Shown piece after piece: positions 19,723-27,359 of a DNA stretch of 41,063 nt. This DNA is from an uncultured Gammaproteobacteria bacterium. GTDB lineage: Bacteria > Pseudomonadota > Gammaproteobacteria > Pseudomonadales > UBA5518. The notes beneath the pieces were generated by a model. The model ran no database searches. It had not been told where the DNA came from and worked only from the letters and a program-made list of their open reading frames with translations. The stretch is from NCBI GenBank assembly GCA_903928015.1, contig CAIYPF010000052.1:1-41063 (forward strand), read 5' to 3'. Each line of letters starts with the position of its first letter. Position 1 is the stretch's first letter. The position numbers were made by a program, and so were the translations under genes.

Positions 19723-21744
19723 ATGTTCCAGAAAATCCTGATCGCCAATCGCGGAGAGATCGCTTGCCGCGTGATCCGCACGGCACGTCGTCTCGGCATC
19801 CGCACTGTTGCTGTCTACTCCGATGCCGACCGTCACGCGCTGCACGTCAGCATGGCCGACGAGGCCGTGAACATCGGCGCACCGGCGCCGAAGGAGTCCT
19901 ACCTCCGCGGTGAGCGCATCATCGAGGCGGCGCTTGCCACCGGCGCGCAGGCCATACACCCGGGCTACGGCTTTCTTTCCGAAAACGCGGGTTTCGCCGC
20001 GTTGTGCGCTGCGAGCGGTGTCACTTTCATCGGGCCGCCGCCCGCTGCGATCGAGGCCATGGGCTCCAAGAGCGCTGCCAAACGTCTGATGGAAACCGCC
20101 GGCGTGCCACTGGTGCCGGGCTATCACGGTGAGGAGCAGGACGCCGGACTGCTCAAGCGCGAGGCCGCACGTATCGGTTACCCGGTGCTGCTCAAGGCCG
20201 CCGCGGGTGGCGGGGGCAAGGGCATGCGCCGTGTGGACGAAGCGGCGCAGTTCGAGCAGGCGCTCGCAGCCGCGAAGCGCGAGTCGGACAAGGCTTTCGG
20301 CGATGCCCGGATGCTGGTCGAGAAATGCCTTGTCCACCCGCGCCACGTGGAGATACAGGTTTTCTGCGATGACCATGGCAATGGCGTCTATCTCTTCGAG
20401 CGCGACTGCTCGCTGCAGCGCCGGCACCAGAAAGTGGTGGAGGAAGCGCCTGCGCCGGGGCTCGGCGCAGAGCTGCGCGCAGCCATGGGCGAAGCGGGGC
20501 TGCGCGCCGCGCAGGCCATCGGTTATCGCGGCGCGGGTACGGTGGAATTCCTGCTGGCTTCGGATGGCGCGTTCTACTTCATGGAGATGAACACGCGGCT
20601 GCAGGTCGAGCACCCCGTCACGGAGATGATCACGCGGCAGGATCTGGTGGAGTGGCAGTTGCGCGTGGCCGCGGGCGAACCGTTGCCACGCACGCAGGAG
20701 GAGCTTTCCATACACGGCCACGCCATCGAGGTGCGCGTCTACGCCGAGGATCCGGCGCGGGACTTCCTGCCCGTCACCGGCACCCTTGAATTCCTCGAGC
20801 CTCCGGCCGAAGGTCTCCACGTCCGTGTGGACACGGGTGTGGTGCAGGGAGATTCGATCGGCATCCACTACGACCCGATGATCGCAAAGCTGATCGTCTG
20901 GGATGAATCACGCCCGCGCGCTCTGGCGCGTCTGAAGGCCGCGCTTGCTGACTACCGCATTGCGGGGCTGACCACCAACCTCCGGTTTCTGCAGTCTCTG
21001 GTCAGCGTGCCTGCCTTCGCCGAGGAACTCGTGCACACGGGCTTCATCGAGGAGCACAGCGAGCAGATCTTCCATCCCCGCACAGCCGATGCTGATACGT
21101 GGCTGCCACTGGCAGCGATCGCACTGCTGCTCGACCGGGAGCGCCGGCTTGCCGCGCAGGGCGGCGTGCGTCAGGACACCCACTCCCCGTGGCAGATCCC
21201 CAATGCCTGGCGTCAGGGCGCGCCGCGACGCCAGCGCCTCGAGATCATGCTCGACGCGGACAGGCACGATGTCTATCTGGAGGAGAGCGCAGAGGGCGGC
21301 GTGCGGCGTTGGCTGCTCACGCAGGGCGGGCGGCGCGTGGTGCTGAACGGTCACCTCGAGGGCAACACCCTGCACGCCGCCACGGACGGACACTGGCGCA
21401 GGCTGCGCATGGCGCAGGCTGGAGAGGGCCTCAGCCTTTTCCTAGACGGTGCGGTGGTCGGATGCGCCCTGGCACGCCCTGACTGGGGAGATGCAGGAGA
21501 CGACGATGCCGCGCAGGGTTTTGCGGCACCCATGAACGGTGCCGTGGTCGCGCATCTCGTCGATGCCGGCCAGACGGTAGCCAAGGGCGATGCGCTGATG
21601 GTCATGGAGGCCATGAAGATGGAGCACGCGATACGGGCGCCTGTTGCCGGACGCGTCACCGAGTTCTTCTACCAGCCGGGTGAGCTCGTGGCCGGCGGTG
21701 CACGCTTGCTTGCGTTCGAGTCGGCGGCTGGCGCCCGGAGTTGA
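19723..21744 (+). CDS. liuD: Methylcrotonyl-CoA carboxylase alpha subunit (biotin carboxylase/BCCP)
   Basis: Biotin-carrying subunit partnering LiuB. Residues about 1-445 are the biotin carboxylase: KILIANRGEIACRVIRTAR at the start, HPGYGFLSENAGFA, the ATP-grasp loop KAAAGGGGKGMRRV (about 158-171), and MNTRLQVEHPVTEMITRQDL with catalytic Glu and Arg residues. A linker/BT domain follows. The C-terminal biotinyl domain has VMEAMKMEH with the biotinylated lysine at K632. Length 673 fits the MCC alpha family. It follows liuB after 36 bases. In pseudomonads liuC (methylglutaconyl-CoA hydratase) lies between liuB and liuD; here it is absent, as is liuE afterwards. Confidence 0.94.
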   Translation: MFQKILIANRGEIACRVIRTARRLGIRTVAVYSDADRHALHVSMADEAVNIGAPAPKESYLRGERIIEAALATGAQAIHPGYGFLSENAGFAALCAASGVTFIGPPPAAIEAMGSKSAAKRLMETAGVPLVPGYHGEEQDAGLLKREAARIGYPVLLKAAAGGGGKGMRRVDEAAQFEQALAAAKRESDKAFGDARMLVEKCLVHPRHVEIQVFCDDHGNGVYLFERDCSLQRRHQKVVEEAPAPGLGAELRAAMGEAGLRAAQAIGYRGAGTVEFLLASDGAFYFMEMNTRLQVEHPVTEMITRQDLVEWQLRVAAGEPLPRTQEELSIHGHAIEVRVYAEDPARDFLPVTGTLEFLEPPAEGLHVRVDTGVVQGDSIGIHYDPMIAKLIVWDESRPRALARLKAALADYRIAGLTTNLRFLQSLVSVPAFAEELVHTGFIEEHSEQIFHPRTADADTWLPLAAIALLLDRERRLAAQGGVRQDTHSPWQIPNAWRQGAPRRQRLEIMLDADRHDVYLEESAEGGVRRWLLTQGGRRVVLNGHLEGNTLHAATDGHWRRLRMAQAGEGLSLFLDGAVVGCALARPDWGDAGDDDAAQGFAAPMNGAVVAHLVDAGQTVAKGDALMVMEAMKMEHAIRAPVAGRVTEFFYQPGELVAGGARLLAFESAAGARS

Positions 21745-21829
21745 GTGCGCGCAGGCCCCGAATTGAATCCACGCAGCCCCTCGTGTTTGAATGCGGGCAT
21801 CCTTTCACTCGCATATCAGGCTGCAAACG

Positions 21830-22105
21830 ATGATCCGCCGCTGGCTGTTCCCGCTGATACCGTGCCTGCTTGCCGGGTGCAGCACCTACCACGGGCATCG
21901 CCCTCAGGTCGAAACCCTCTACCTGCAGGACGGCACCGAGGGCTACAGCATCAACTGCGGCAGCAACGAACTCGCTTGCGCCAAGCGCGCCGGTGATCTC
22001 TGCGGCACGGCAGGCTTCGACGAAGTCCGCCCTGCTGGCGTGCGCACGCTGCGCAACCCCGACGCAGACGTGATCCTCGTGGTGCGCTGCAAGAGCGAAA
22101 ACTGA
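21830..22105 (+). CDS. Small putative lipoprotein
   Basis: A 91-residue protein with a lipoprotein signal: positively charged MIRR, a hydrophobic stretch, and the lipobox LLAGC near residues 13-17, so it is probably anchored in the outer membrane. The mature part contains several cysteines (INCGSNELACAKRAGDLCG and a late VVRCKSEN) that could form disulfides in the periplasm. No family was recognised. The ATG at 21830 is preferred to upstream starts because it places the signal at the N-terminus. It is convergent with slyX; 85 bases separate it from liuD. Confidence 0.72.
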   Translation: MIRRWLFPLIPCLLAGCSTYHGHRPQVETLYLQDGTEGYSINCGSNELACAKRAGDLCGTAGFDEVRPAGVRTLRNPDADVILVVRCKSEN

Positions 22106-22124
22106 GGGCCGCTGCACCGGCGCC

Positions 22125-22340
22125 TCAGTAATGCGGCGGTGGCGTCACCGCAGGCCCGCCCTCGCTCACCTCCAGTTCCCGGACCCGCTCATCCAGCGCA
22201 TCGATGCGCTGCAGCAAGCGGTCCACCACGTCCCACTGCTCCCGTATGACCGAATTCAGCTGGTCTATGGTGTCGTCCTGCCAGGCTAGCCGTGACTCGA
22301 GGTCCTGTATCTGCGAAGCGAGTTCTTGATGCGGGTTCAT
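22125..22340 (-). CDS. slyX: SlyX family protein
   Basis: A 71-residue protein that is almost entirely a coiled coil (SQIQDLESRLAWQDDTIDQL, then DRLLQRIDALDERVRELE) and ends in PPPHY, the characteristic SlyX tail. Function in E. coli is unclear; it is often found near slyD-type genes, which are not seen here. The ATG at 22340 is chosen since the coil starts within 10 residues; the frame extends upstream without family-like sequence. Confidence 0.87.
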   Translation of the reverse strand: MNPHQELASQIQDLESRLAWQDDTIDQLNSVIREQWDVVDRLLQRIDALDERVRELEVSEGGPAVTPPPHY

Positions 22341-22512
22341 GGTGTGCCGAGGCTGCTGCCATATTCTGGTTGATGGGATTCTAGGCCGCGAGAATGGCCG
22401 CAGCACAGCCGGTGGTGGCGACAGAAGATTTCATTTCGCAGCCGTTGGCATTCGCCGCCGGCATCATTATTCTCCGCCTCGCCAAGTCCGAATACCCCGC
22501 GCGGTGCGATTC

Positions 22513-22887
22513 ATGCCTGTCGAAATCCTCTGGGAGGAACGCGGTGTCCGCCGTCGCTACAGCGGCGTCGTGACCGCAGCCGAATTCCTCGAATCCATTG
22601 TCACCGTGCAGCGGGATCCGCGTTTCGACGGCTTGGTCTACAGCATCCTCGACACACTGGACGTTGCCCGCACCGATGTCTCGGGCATCGACATCAAGTC
22701 CGTCGCCGCTCATTCCATCGGCGCCCTGAATTCCAATTCCTCGATCAAGGTGGCAGTGATCGCCTCGGACCCTGCCGTGCTGGCCATGGTGCGCATATTC
22801 GTATCTCCCCCTTACACATCCTATCCGGCAGACGTTCTTCCTGACCGCGAGGCGGCCAAGCAGTGGGTGCGCTCCGTATGCGGCTGA
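22513..22887 (+). CDS. SpoIIAA/STAS-like protein, copy 1
   Basis: A 124-residue soluble protein that resembles single-domain SpoIIAA/STAS-like (CRAL-TRIO-related) families: a two-strand start (VEILWEERGVRRRYSGVVTA), a helix, a YSILDTLDV strand, an SVAAHSIGALNSNSSIKVAV segment, and a C-terminal helix after PADVLPDREAAKQWV. No serine phosphorylation site can be assigned. It is clearly homologous to the next gene, sharing W-E-x-x-G-V-x-R-R-Y-S-G and the same strand order, which indicates a tandem duplication. The start at 22513 is inferred by alignment to that copy. Upstream 172 bases are shared with divergent slyX. Confidence 0.68.
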   Translation: MPVEILWEERGVRRRYSGVVTAAEFLESIVTVQRDPRFDGLVYSILDTLDVARTDVSGIDIKSVAAHSIGALNSNSSIKVAVIASDPAVLAMVRIFVSPPYTSYPADVLPDREAAKQWVRSVCG

Positions 22888-22917
22888 GGAAGCGCGCGCG
22901 CCCGGGAGGCATATCTC

Positions 22918-23304
22918 GTGGCCTTTGATCTTGTGTGGGAGCCCAGCGGCGTCTGGCGCCGCTACTCTGGCAGGCTGACGGCTGCCGACCTTCTGGCATC
23001 ATTGAACCAGGTGCAGATCGACCCCCGCTACGACAGGCTGCGTTACAGCCTGAACGACTTTCTGGCGGTGGAAAGCGTCGATGATGTGTCGGGGATCATG
23101 GACGTGGTGATCGCCGGGAGTATCGGCGGAGCCTATTCGAATCCGCGATTGGTGATGGCCATCGTCGCGCGTCACGAGTCCGTGCTGGCCCACGCCGGTA
23201 TGTTCATCAGACCGGATTTTCCCTATCCGGTGAAGATCTTCCAGGAGATTGATGCTGCACGGGCCTGGCTCGGGGCCTCAGGTGCGCAACCGCAGATGGA
23301 ATGA
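22918..23304 (+). CDS. SpoIIAA/STAS-like protein, copy 2
   Basis: A 128-residue paralogue of the preceding gene: FDLVWEPSGVWRRYSGRLTA aligns with the start of copy 1, then DPRYDRLRYSLNDFLAVES, an internal AGSIGGAYSNPRLVMAIVA strand-helix unit, and a C-terminal PVKIFQEIDAARAWL helix. The start is a GTG at 22918, with GGGAGG about 11 bases upstream. It lies 30 bases after copy 1, so both are probably co-transcribed. Its 3' end overlaps the convergent aldehyde dehydrogenase gene by 27 bases. Molecular role unknown; the fold is often used for protein-protein signalling (inference). Confidence 0.68.
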   Translation: MAFDLVWEPSGVWRRYSGRLTAADLLASLNQVQIDPRYDRLRYSLNDFLAVESVDDVSGIMDVVIAGSIGGAYSNPRLVMAIVARHESVLAHAGMFIRPDFPYPVKIFQEIDAARAWLGASGAQPQME

Positions 23305-24666
23305 TTTGGGCCGTGTGAGGTTTTCGTAGCCCACGCGAGAGAGCGTGCACCCACGGCCGGAATCCTTCACGCCCACCCAGGCAAGTGCCGGGTCGAGGTA
23401 ATCACAGCGGTTCATGAACCAGGTGCCGGTCTCGACGCGATCGCCGATCGCAACGGCTGCTTCGGCGTCGGCGGTCCATACCGCGGCCGTAAGCCCGAAG
23501 CTGCTGTCGTTCATCAGCGCGATCGCTTCCTCGTCGCCTGCCACAGGCATGATTCCCACGACCGGGCCGAAGACCTCGTCCTGCATGAGCGGCATGGAGT
23601 GATCCACGTCCAGAAGGATCTGCGGTGCGAGGTAAGGCGTGCCGGGCCGGCTTGCGGGGAATTCGCGTTCATCGATGCCGGCGCGCGCGCCCGCGGCCAG
23701 GGTTGCGGCGATCTGCGCGCGGATCTGGTCCGCGGCCTGCGTGCGCACCACGGGGCCCAGAGTGGTCGATTCCTCCAGCGGGTTGCCGAGAACATAGCCG
23801 CGCGTGAGCGCTATGGCACCGGCCACGAAATCCTCGTAGAGGCTGCTGTGCACGTAGATGCGCTGGATGCCGCAGCAGGACTGGCCGCTGTTGAAGAAAG
23901 CGCCGTCGACGAGATTCTCGATGGCGTGCGGCAGGTCGGCGTCGTGACGCACATAGGCCGGATCGCAGCCGCCGAGTTCCAGCCCCGTGCCCACGAAGCG
24001 CTCTGCCGCCGCGCGCTGCACTGCGTGTCCGCCCGCCACCGAGCCAGTGAACGCCAGGAAGCCCACGCGCGGATCGGCGATGGCGCGACTGGTGAGATCG
24101 TGCGAGAGCTGCAGCACCTGGAACACGCCTTCGGGCAGACCTGCTTCGCGGAAGCACTCGAGGAAGCGCTCGGCGCAGAGCGGCGTCTGTGCGGAGTGCT
24201 TCAGCACCACCGCATTGCCCGCCATGATCGCGGGCAGCACGCTGTTCACTGCGATGAGATAGGGGTAATTCCATGCGGCGACGGTGAGCACCACGCCGAG
24301 TGGCTCGCGCCGTATGAACCGCCCGAAACCTTCCTTGGGGCCCGGGTCGATGTCGGCAAGCGCTTCGGGCGCGATGGCGATCATGTGACGCGCGCGCTCC
24401 AGCGTGCCGCGCACCTCGTTCGGCGCATAGCGGATGGGCCGGCCCATCTGCCAGCTCAACTCTCCTGCAATCACTGCGCTGCGCGCCTCGAATGCGGCAC
24501 AGAAGCGGGTGCAGATCGCCGCACGCTCGGCGAGGCTGCTGCTGCGCCACGCGCGCTGCGCGAGCACGGCACGGTCGAGGGCTGCATCGAGTTCGGCTGT
24601 GCTGGCGAGTGGCCGCTCGCAGAGGACGGAGCCGTCGACCGGACTGATGGTGCGCTGGATCTGCAT
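23278..24666 (-). CDS. Aldehyde dehydrogenase of the amine-catabolism operon
   Basis: An NAD(P)-dependent aldehyde dehydrogenase of 462 residues. It shows the oxyanion asparagine in VAAWNYPYLIAVNSVLP (about 127-143), FTGSVAGG for cofactor binding, the general base in GLELGG, and the catalytic cysteine in FFNSGQSCCGIQRIY (C264, followed by C265). The usual lysine after LELGG is a cysteine here (LELGGCDPAYV), an uncommon change. It is last in a five-gene operon; its ATG directly follows the stop of the GS-like gene (TGAATG). The pairing suggests oxidation of an aldehyde formed from a gamma-glutamylated or deaminated amine. Substrate not assignable. Confidence 0.9.
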   Translation of the reverse strand: MQIQRTISPVDGSVLCERPLASTAELDAALDRAVLAQRAWRSSSLAERAAICTRFCAAFEARSAVIAGELSWQMGRPIRYAPNEVRGTLERARHMIAIAPEALADIDPGPKEGFGRFIRREPLGVVLTVAAWNYPYLIAVNSVLPAIMAGNAVVLKHSAQTPLCAERFLECFREAGLPEGVFQVLQLSHDLTSRAIADPRVGFLAFTGSVAGGHAVQRAAAERFVGTGLELGGCDPAYVRHDADLPHAIENLVDGAFFNSGQSCCGIQRIYVHSSLYEDFVAGAIALTRGYVLGNPLEESTTLGPVVRTQAADQIRAQIAATLAAGARAGIDEREFPASRPGTPYLAPQILLDVDHSMPLMQDEVFGPVVGIMPVAGDEEAIALMNDSSFGLTAAVWTADAEAAVAIGDRVETGTWFMNRCDYLDPALAWVGVKDSGRGCTLSRVGYENLTRPKSFHLRLRT

Positions 24667-26043
24667 TCAGATGATCTCGAAGTAACGAGCGAGTTCCCAA
24701 TCGCTGATGTGGCGGCGGTACTCGCGCTCTTCCCACTCGCGCGAGGCGGCGAAGTGCTCGACGAACGCCGCACCGAACCAGTCTTTGGCCATGTCGCTGG
24801 CCTTCAGGCGCTGCGCCGAATCCCACAGGGTGCGCGGCAGCGCGAGGCGCTTGGGGTGCTTGGCCGCGTAGCTGTTCCCCTTCACGGGTGCCGTGGGCTC
24901 GACGCGGTTCTCTATGCCCCAGAGCCCGGAGGCCACGGCAGCGGCGAGCGAGAGATAGGGGTTGGCATCTGCCGCAGCAACCCGGTACTCCACGCGCTGC
25001 GATTTGGGGCTGCCGCCGATCACGCGCAGCGCGCAGGTGCGGTTGTCCACGGACCATGTGGCATCCGTAGGTGCCCAGAAGCCCGGGATCAGGCGCGTGT
25101 AGGAATTCACCGTGGGAGAAATCATCGCGAGCAGTTCGGGCATCAGTTTCTGTTGTCCGCCCACGAACCAGCGCATCGCATCGCTCATGCCCTGAGCTTT
25201 TGCGGCATCGTGGAACACCGGCTTGCCCGCCGCGTCGCGCAGCGACATGTGGATGTGCCCGCTCTGCCCGGGGTAGTCCTTCGACCACTTGGCCATGAAG
25301 GTGGCCATCAGGCCCTGGCGTTGCGCGATCACCTTGGCGAAGGTCTTGAAGAGCGCGGCCTTGTCGGCGGCGGCAAGGCCGGTGTCCACGGTGATTGCGG
25401 CTTCAAGTACGCCCGGCCCGGTTTCTTCGTGCAGGCCTTCGATCGGGATGTCCATGGCGTCGCAATTGGCCAGCAGGTCCCGGTAGAGGTCGCTCCACAC
25501 GCTGTTGCGGATCACCGAGTAGCCGAACATGTCCGGCGTGATGGGCTTGAGATTCCTGTAGTGCTTTTCGCGCACGGAATCGGGGGTTTCCTCGAAGACG
25601 AAGAACTCGTATTCGAATCCGGCGAAGACCTGGTAACCCATGCCTTGCGCGCGGTCCAGCACACGGCGCAGCAGCGTGCGCGGGCACACCGCGGCCGCGG
25701 GGCCCGCGAACTCCGCGAGGAAGAACAGCACCGGGTCTTCCCACGGCAGCGCGCGGCAGGACTCGGGCACGATGCGCGCCTCGGTGTCGGGGTAGCCGGT
25801 GTGCCAGCCGGTGAGCTGCACGTTGTCGTAGAGCTGGTCCTTGCTGTCCCAGCCGAGCACCACGTCGCAGAAACCGAAGCCGCCCTCCAGCGCCGAGAGG
25901 AACTTCTGGGTCGACATGTACTTGCCGCGCAGCACACCGTCGATGTCGAAGGCGCCCACCTTCACGTGATTCAAGCCCCGCGCTTCGACAATGGCGCGCG
26001 CCTCGGCGGCGTTGCTCACTTTGCGTGGGTTTTCCATGGGCAT
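24667..26043 (-). CDS. Glutamine synthetase-like ligase (GlnA/PuuA superfamily)
   Basis: A 458-residue member of the GS-I fold. The beta-grasp part has VGAFDIDGVLRGKY (29-42). Metal ligands lie in GFEYEFFVFEE (142-152) and EGLHEETGPGVLE (202-214). HIHMSL (263-268) matches the catalytic HxHxSL, and RLIPGFWAPTDATW and RVEYRVAAADANPYL (350-364) complete the site. There is no adenylylation-site context of housekeeping GlnA. Together with the adjacent aldehyde dehydrogenase this points to a gamma-glutamyl-amine ligase such as PuuA, IpuC or ethanolamine ligase, but the amine is unknown. Start: ATG 26043, with a second ATG two codons later. A 70-base gap precedes it. Confidence 0.88.
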   Translation of the reverse strand: MPMENPRKVSNAAEARAIVEARGLNHVKVGAFDIDGVLRGKYMSTQKFLSALEGGFGFCDVVLGWDSKDQLYDNVQLTGWHTGYPDTEARIVPESCRALPWEDPVLFFLAEFAGPAAAVCPRTLLRRVLDRAQGMGYQVFAGFEYEFFVFEETPDSVREKHYRNLKPITPDMFGYSVIRNSVWSDLYRDLLANCDAMDIPIEGLHEETGPGVLEAAITVDTGLAAADKAALFKTFAKVIAQRQGLMATFMAKWSKDYPGQSGHIHMSLRDAAGKPVFHDAAKAQGMSDAMRWFVGGQQKLMPELLAMISPTVNSYTRLIPGFWAPTDATWSVDNRTCALRVIGGSPKSQRVEYRVAAADANPYLSLAAAVASGLWGIENRVEPTAPVKGNSYAAKHPKRLALPRTLWDSAQRLKASDMAKDWFGAAFVEHFAASREWEEREYRRHISDWELARYFEII

Positions 26044-26113
26044 CTCCGGGCTGGGACAAGTGGCCGCGACTATCGCACTCCGCGACGCGCGCGTGCAATT
26101 GCGCCCGGGATGC

Positions 26114-26497
26114 TCAGTCCGCTTCCTTCCGTGCGACCGCCTCGATCTCCATCAGCAGCCCGGGGAGCAGCAGTTCCTTCACGATCACCACGGAACTTGC
26201 AGGCGGGTGCGCCGCGAAAATGCGGTTCCGTACCTCGGCAAAACCACCGTATGCCGAGCGATCCGTGAGATAGCACACCAGCTTCACAACGTGCTCGGGG
26301 CCGGCGCCTGCGCTCCTCAGCACGGAGAGGATGTTGGCAAAGCACTGCTCCGCCTGCGCTGCGGGGTCATCCGCTCCCACGAGCGCGCCGCCCGCGAGCG
26401 CGACCTGGCCCGAGACATGGATCCAGCCGTCCGCTGCCGTGGCCTGCGACATCCCGGAAAAGCGCATGCCCTCCGGATCGAAGCGTTCGATGCTCAT
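26114..26497 (-). CDS. RidA/YjgF-like protein
   Basis: A 127-residue Rid-family protein (trimeric fold). Recognisable parts are the middle WIHVSGQVAL, QAEQCFANILSVLRSAG, VVKLVCYLTD, and the C-terminal LMEIEAVARKE. RidA deaminates reactive enamine/imine intermediates released by PLP enzymes, using an arginine (R105 in the archetype) near this C-terminus. Here the aligned position appears to be serine (PASSVVIV), so it probably belongs to a Rid subgroup without that activity. It follows the SMP-30 gene after 9 bases. Its presence with an aminotransferase in the same operon fits handling of an unstable imine (inference). Confidence 0.85.
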   Translation of the reverse strand: MSIERFDPEGMRFSGMSQATAADGWIHVSGQVALAGGALVGADDPAAQAEQCFANILSVLRSAGAGPEHVVKLVCYLTDRSAYGGFAEVRNRIFAAHPPASSVVIVKELLLPGLLMEIEAVARKEAD

Positions 26498-26506
26498 GAC
26501 TGCTCC

Positions 26507-27355
26507 TCAGGGAAGTCCCGCGCCGGGCACCGTGACCCGCGCGACGTCGATGCGGCCGCCGCGCTCGCGCAGCGTGACGCTGCGGTCGTGGTGCGGTGCC
26601 ACGCAGATGTAGAGATCACGCCGGTCCGCGCCGCCCAGCATGCAGGCGTAGGTGTTGCCGCCCGTCACGGTGACGCGGTCGAGGATCTCGCCGCCCTCCC
26701 GTACGCGCAGCACCGAGGGGCCCACGGTTGCGATCCAGACGCAGCCCTCGGCGTCCAGGCAGATGCCGTCGGGGAGGACGTCACCGGCGAGTTGCGCGAA
26801 GACGCGATGCTCATGGAGTCGGCCGCCCTCACCGATCGTCCATGCGTGCAGCCGGGAGGCGAGCGATTCGGCGATGATCAGCGTGCGTCCATCGGGGCTG
26901 ATCACGCTGCCATTGGGGCAGATCAGCCCGTCGCAGGCACGCTCCACCTCGCCGTCTTCCTGTACCAGCGCGACTGCGGTGGTGCAGGGTGTTTCGCCCT
27001 TGTCGAAGTCGAAACCGATATTGCCGACGTAGGCGCGGCCCTGCGCGTCCACCACCATGTCGTTGCTGTGGCCCGGGTGCAGCGCGCCGAGTTCCGCCCA
27101 CGGCCCGAGTTGCTGGCCGTGGCGCCGGTAGAGGCGGCGCTCGTGCATCGACACCACGAGCATGTCGCCATCGGGCAGCCAGCCGATGCCGGAGGGGCAG
27201 CCGGGGACCTCGAAGGCCTCGAGGATCTCGCCGGAGGGCGCGAGGCGTCGCACGAAACCCTCGTGCTGGTCCGAGAACCACAGCGATCCCTCGTGCCAGC
27301 GCGGGCATTCCGGAAACGCGAAGCCGCTGGCGAGGGTGCGGGCCATGGCGCTCAT
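26507..27355 (-). CDS. SMP-30/gluconolactonase family protein
   Basis: A six-bladed beta-propeller lactonase-like protein, 282 residues. Metal-binding residues are recognisable: Glu in GFAFPECPRWHEG (about 11-23), Asn in GHSNDMVVDAQGRAYVGN, and Asn and Asp in CPNGSVISPDGRTL and LPDGICLDAEGCVWIA. Repeats of W-F/S-D-type blade motifs occur. Relatives hydrolyse sugar or other lactones, so it may open a cyclic intermediate made by the neighbouring aldehyde or amine chemistry (inference). I chose the ATG at 27355, 4 bases after the aminotransferase stop; an earlier in-frame start would overlap that gene. Confidence 0.88.
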   Translation of the reverse strand: MSAMARTLASGFAFPECPRWHEGSLWFSDQHEGFVRRLAPSGEILEAFEVPGCPSGIGWLPDGDMLVVSMHERRLYRRHGQQLGPWAELGALHPGHSNDMVVDAQGRAYVGNIGFDFDKGETPCTTAVALVQEDGEVERACDGLICPNGSVISPDGRTLIIAESLASRLHAWTIGEGGRLHEHRVFAQLAGDVLPDGICLDAEGCVWIATVGPSVLRVREGGEILDRVTVTGGNTYACMLGGADRRDLYICVAPHHDRSVTLRERGGRIDVARVTVPGAGLP

Positions 27356-27359
27356 GCAT

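Noticed and set aside
23599..26268. An 889-codon open frame on the plus strand
   Set aside because: It runs antisense to the aldehyde dehydrogenase and GS-like genes and is explained by the same codon bias; no motifs.
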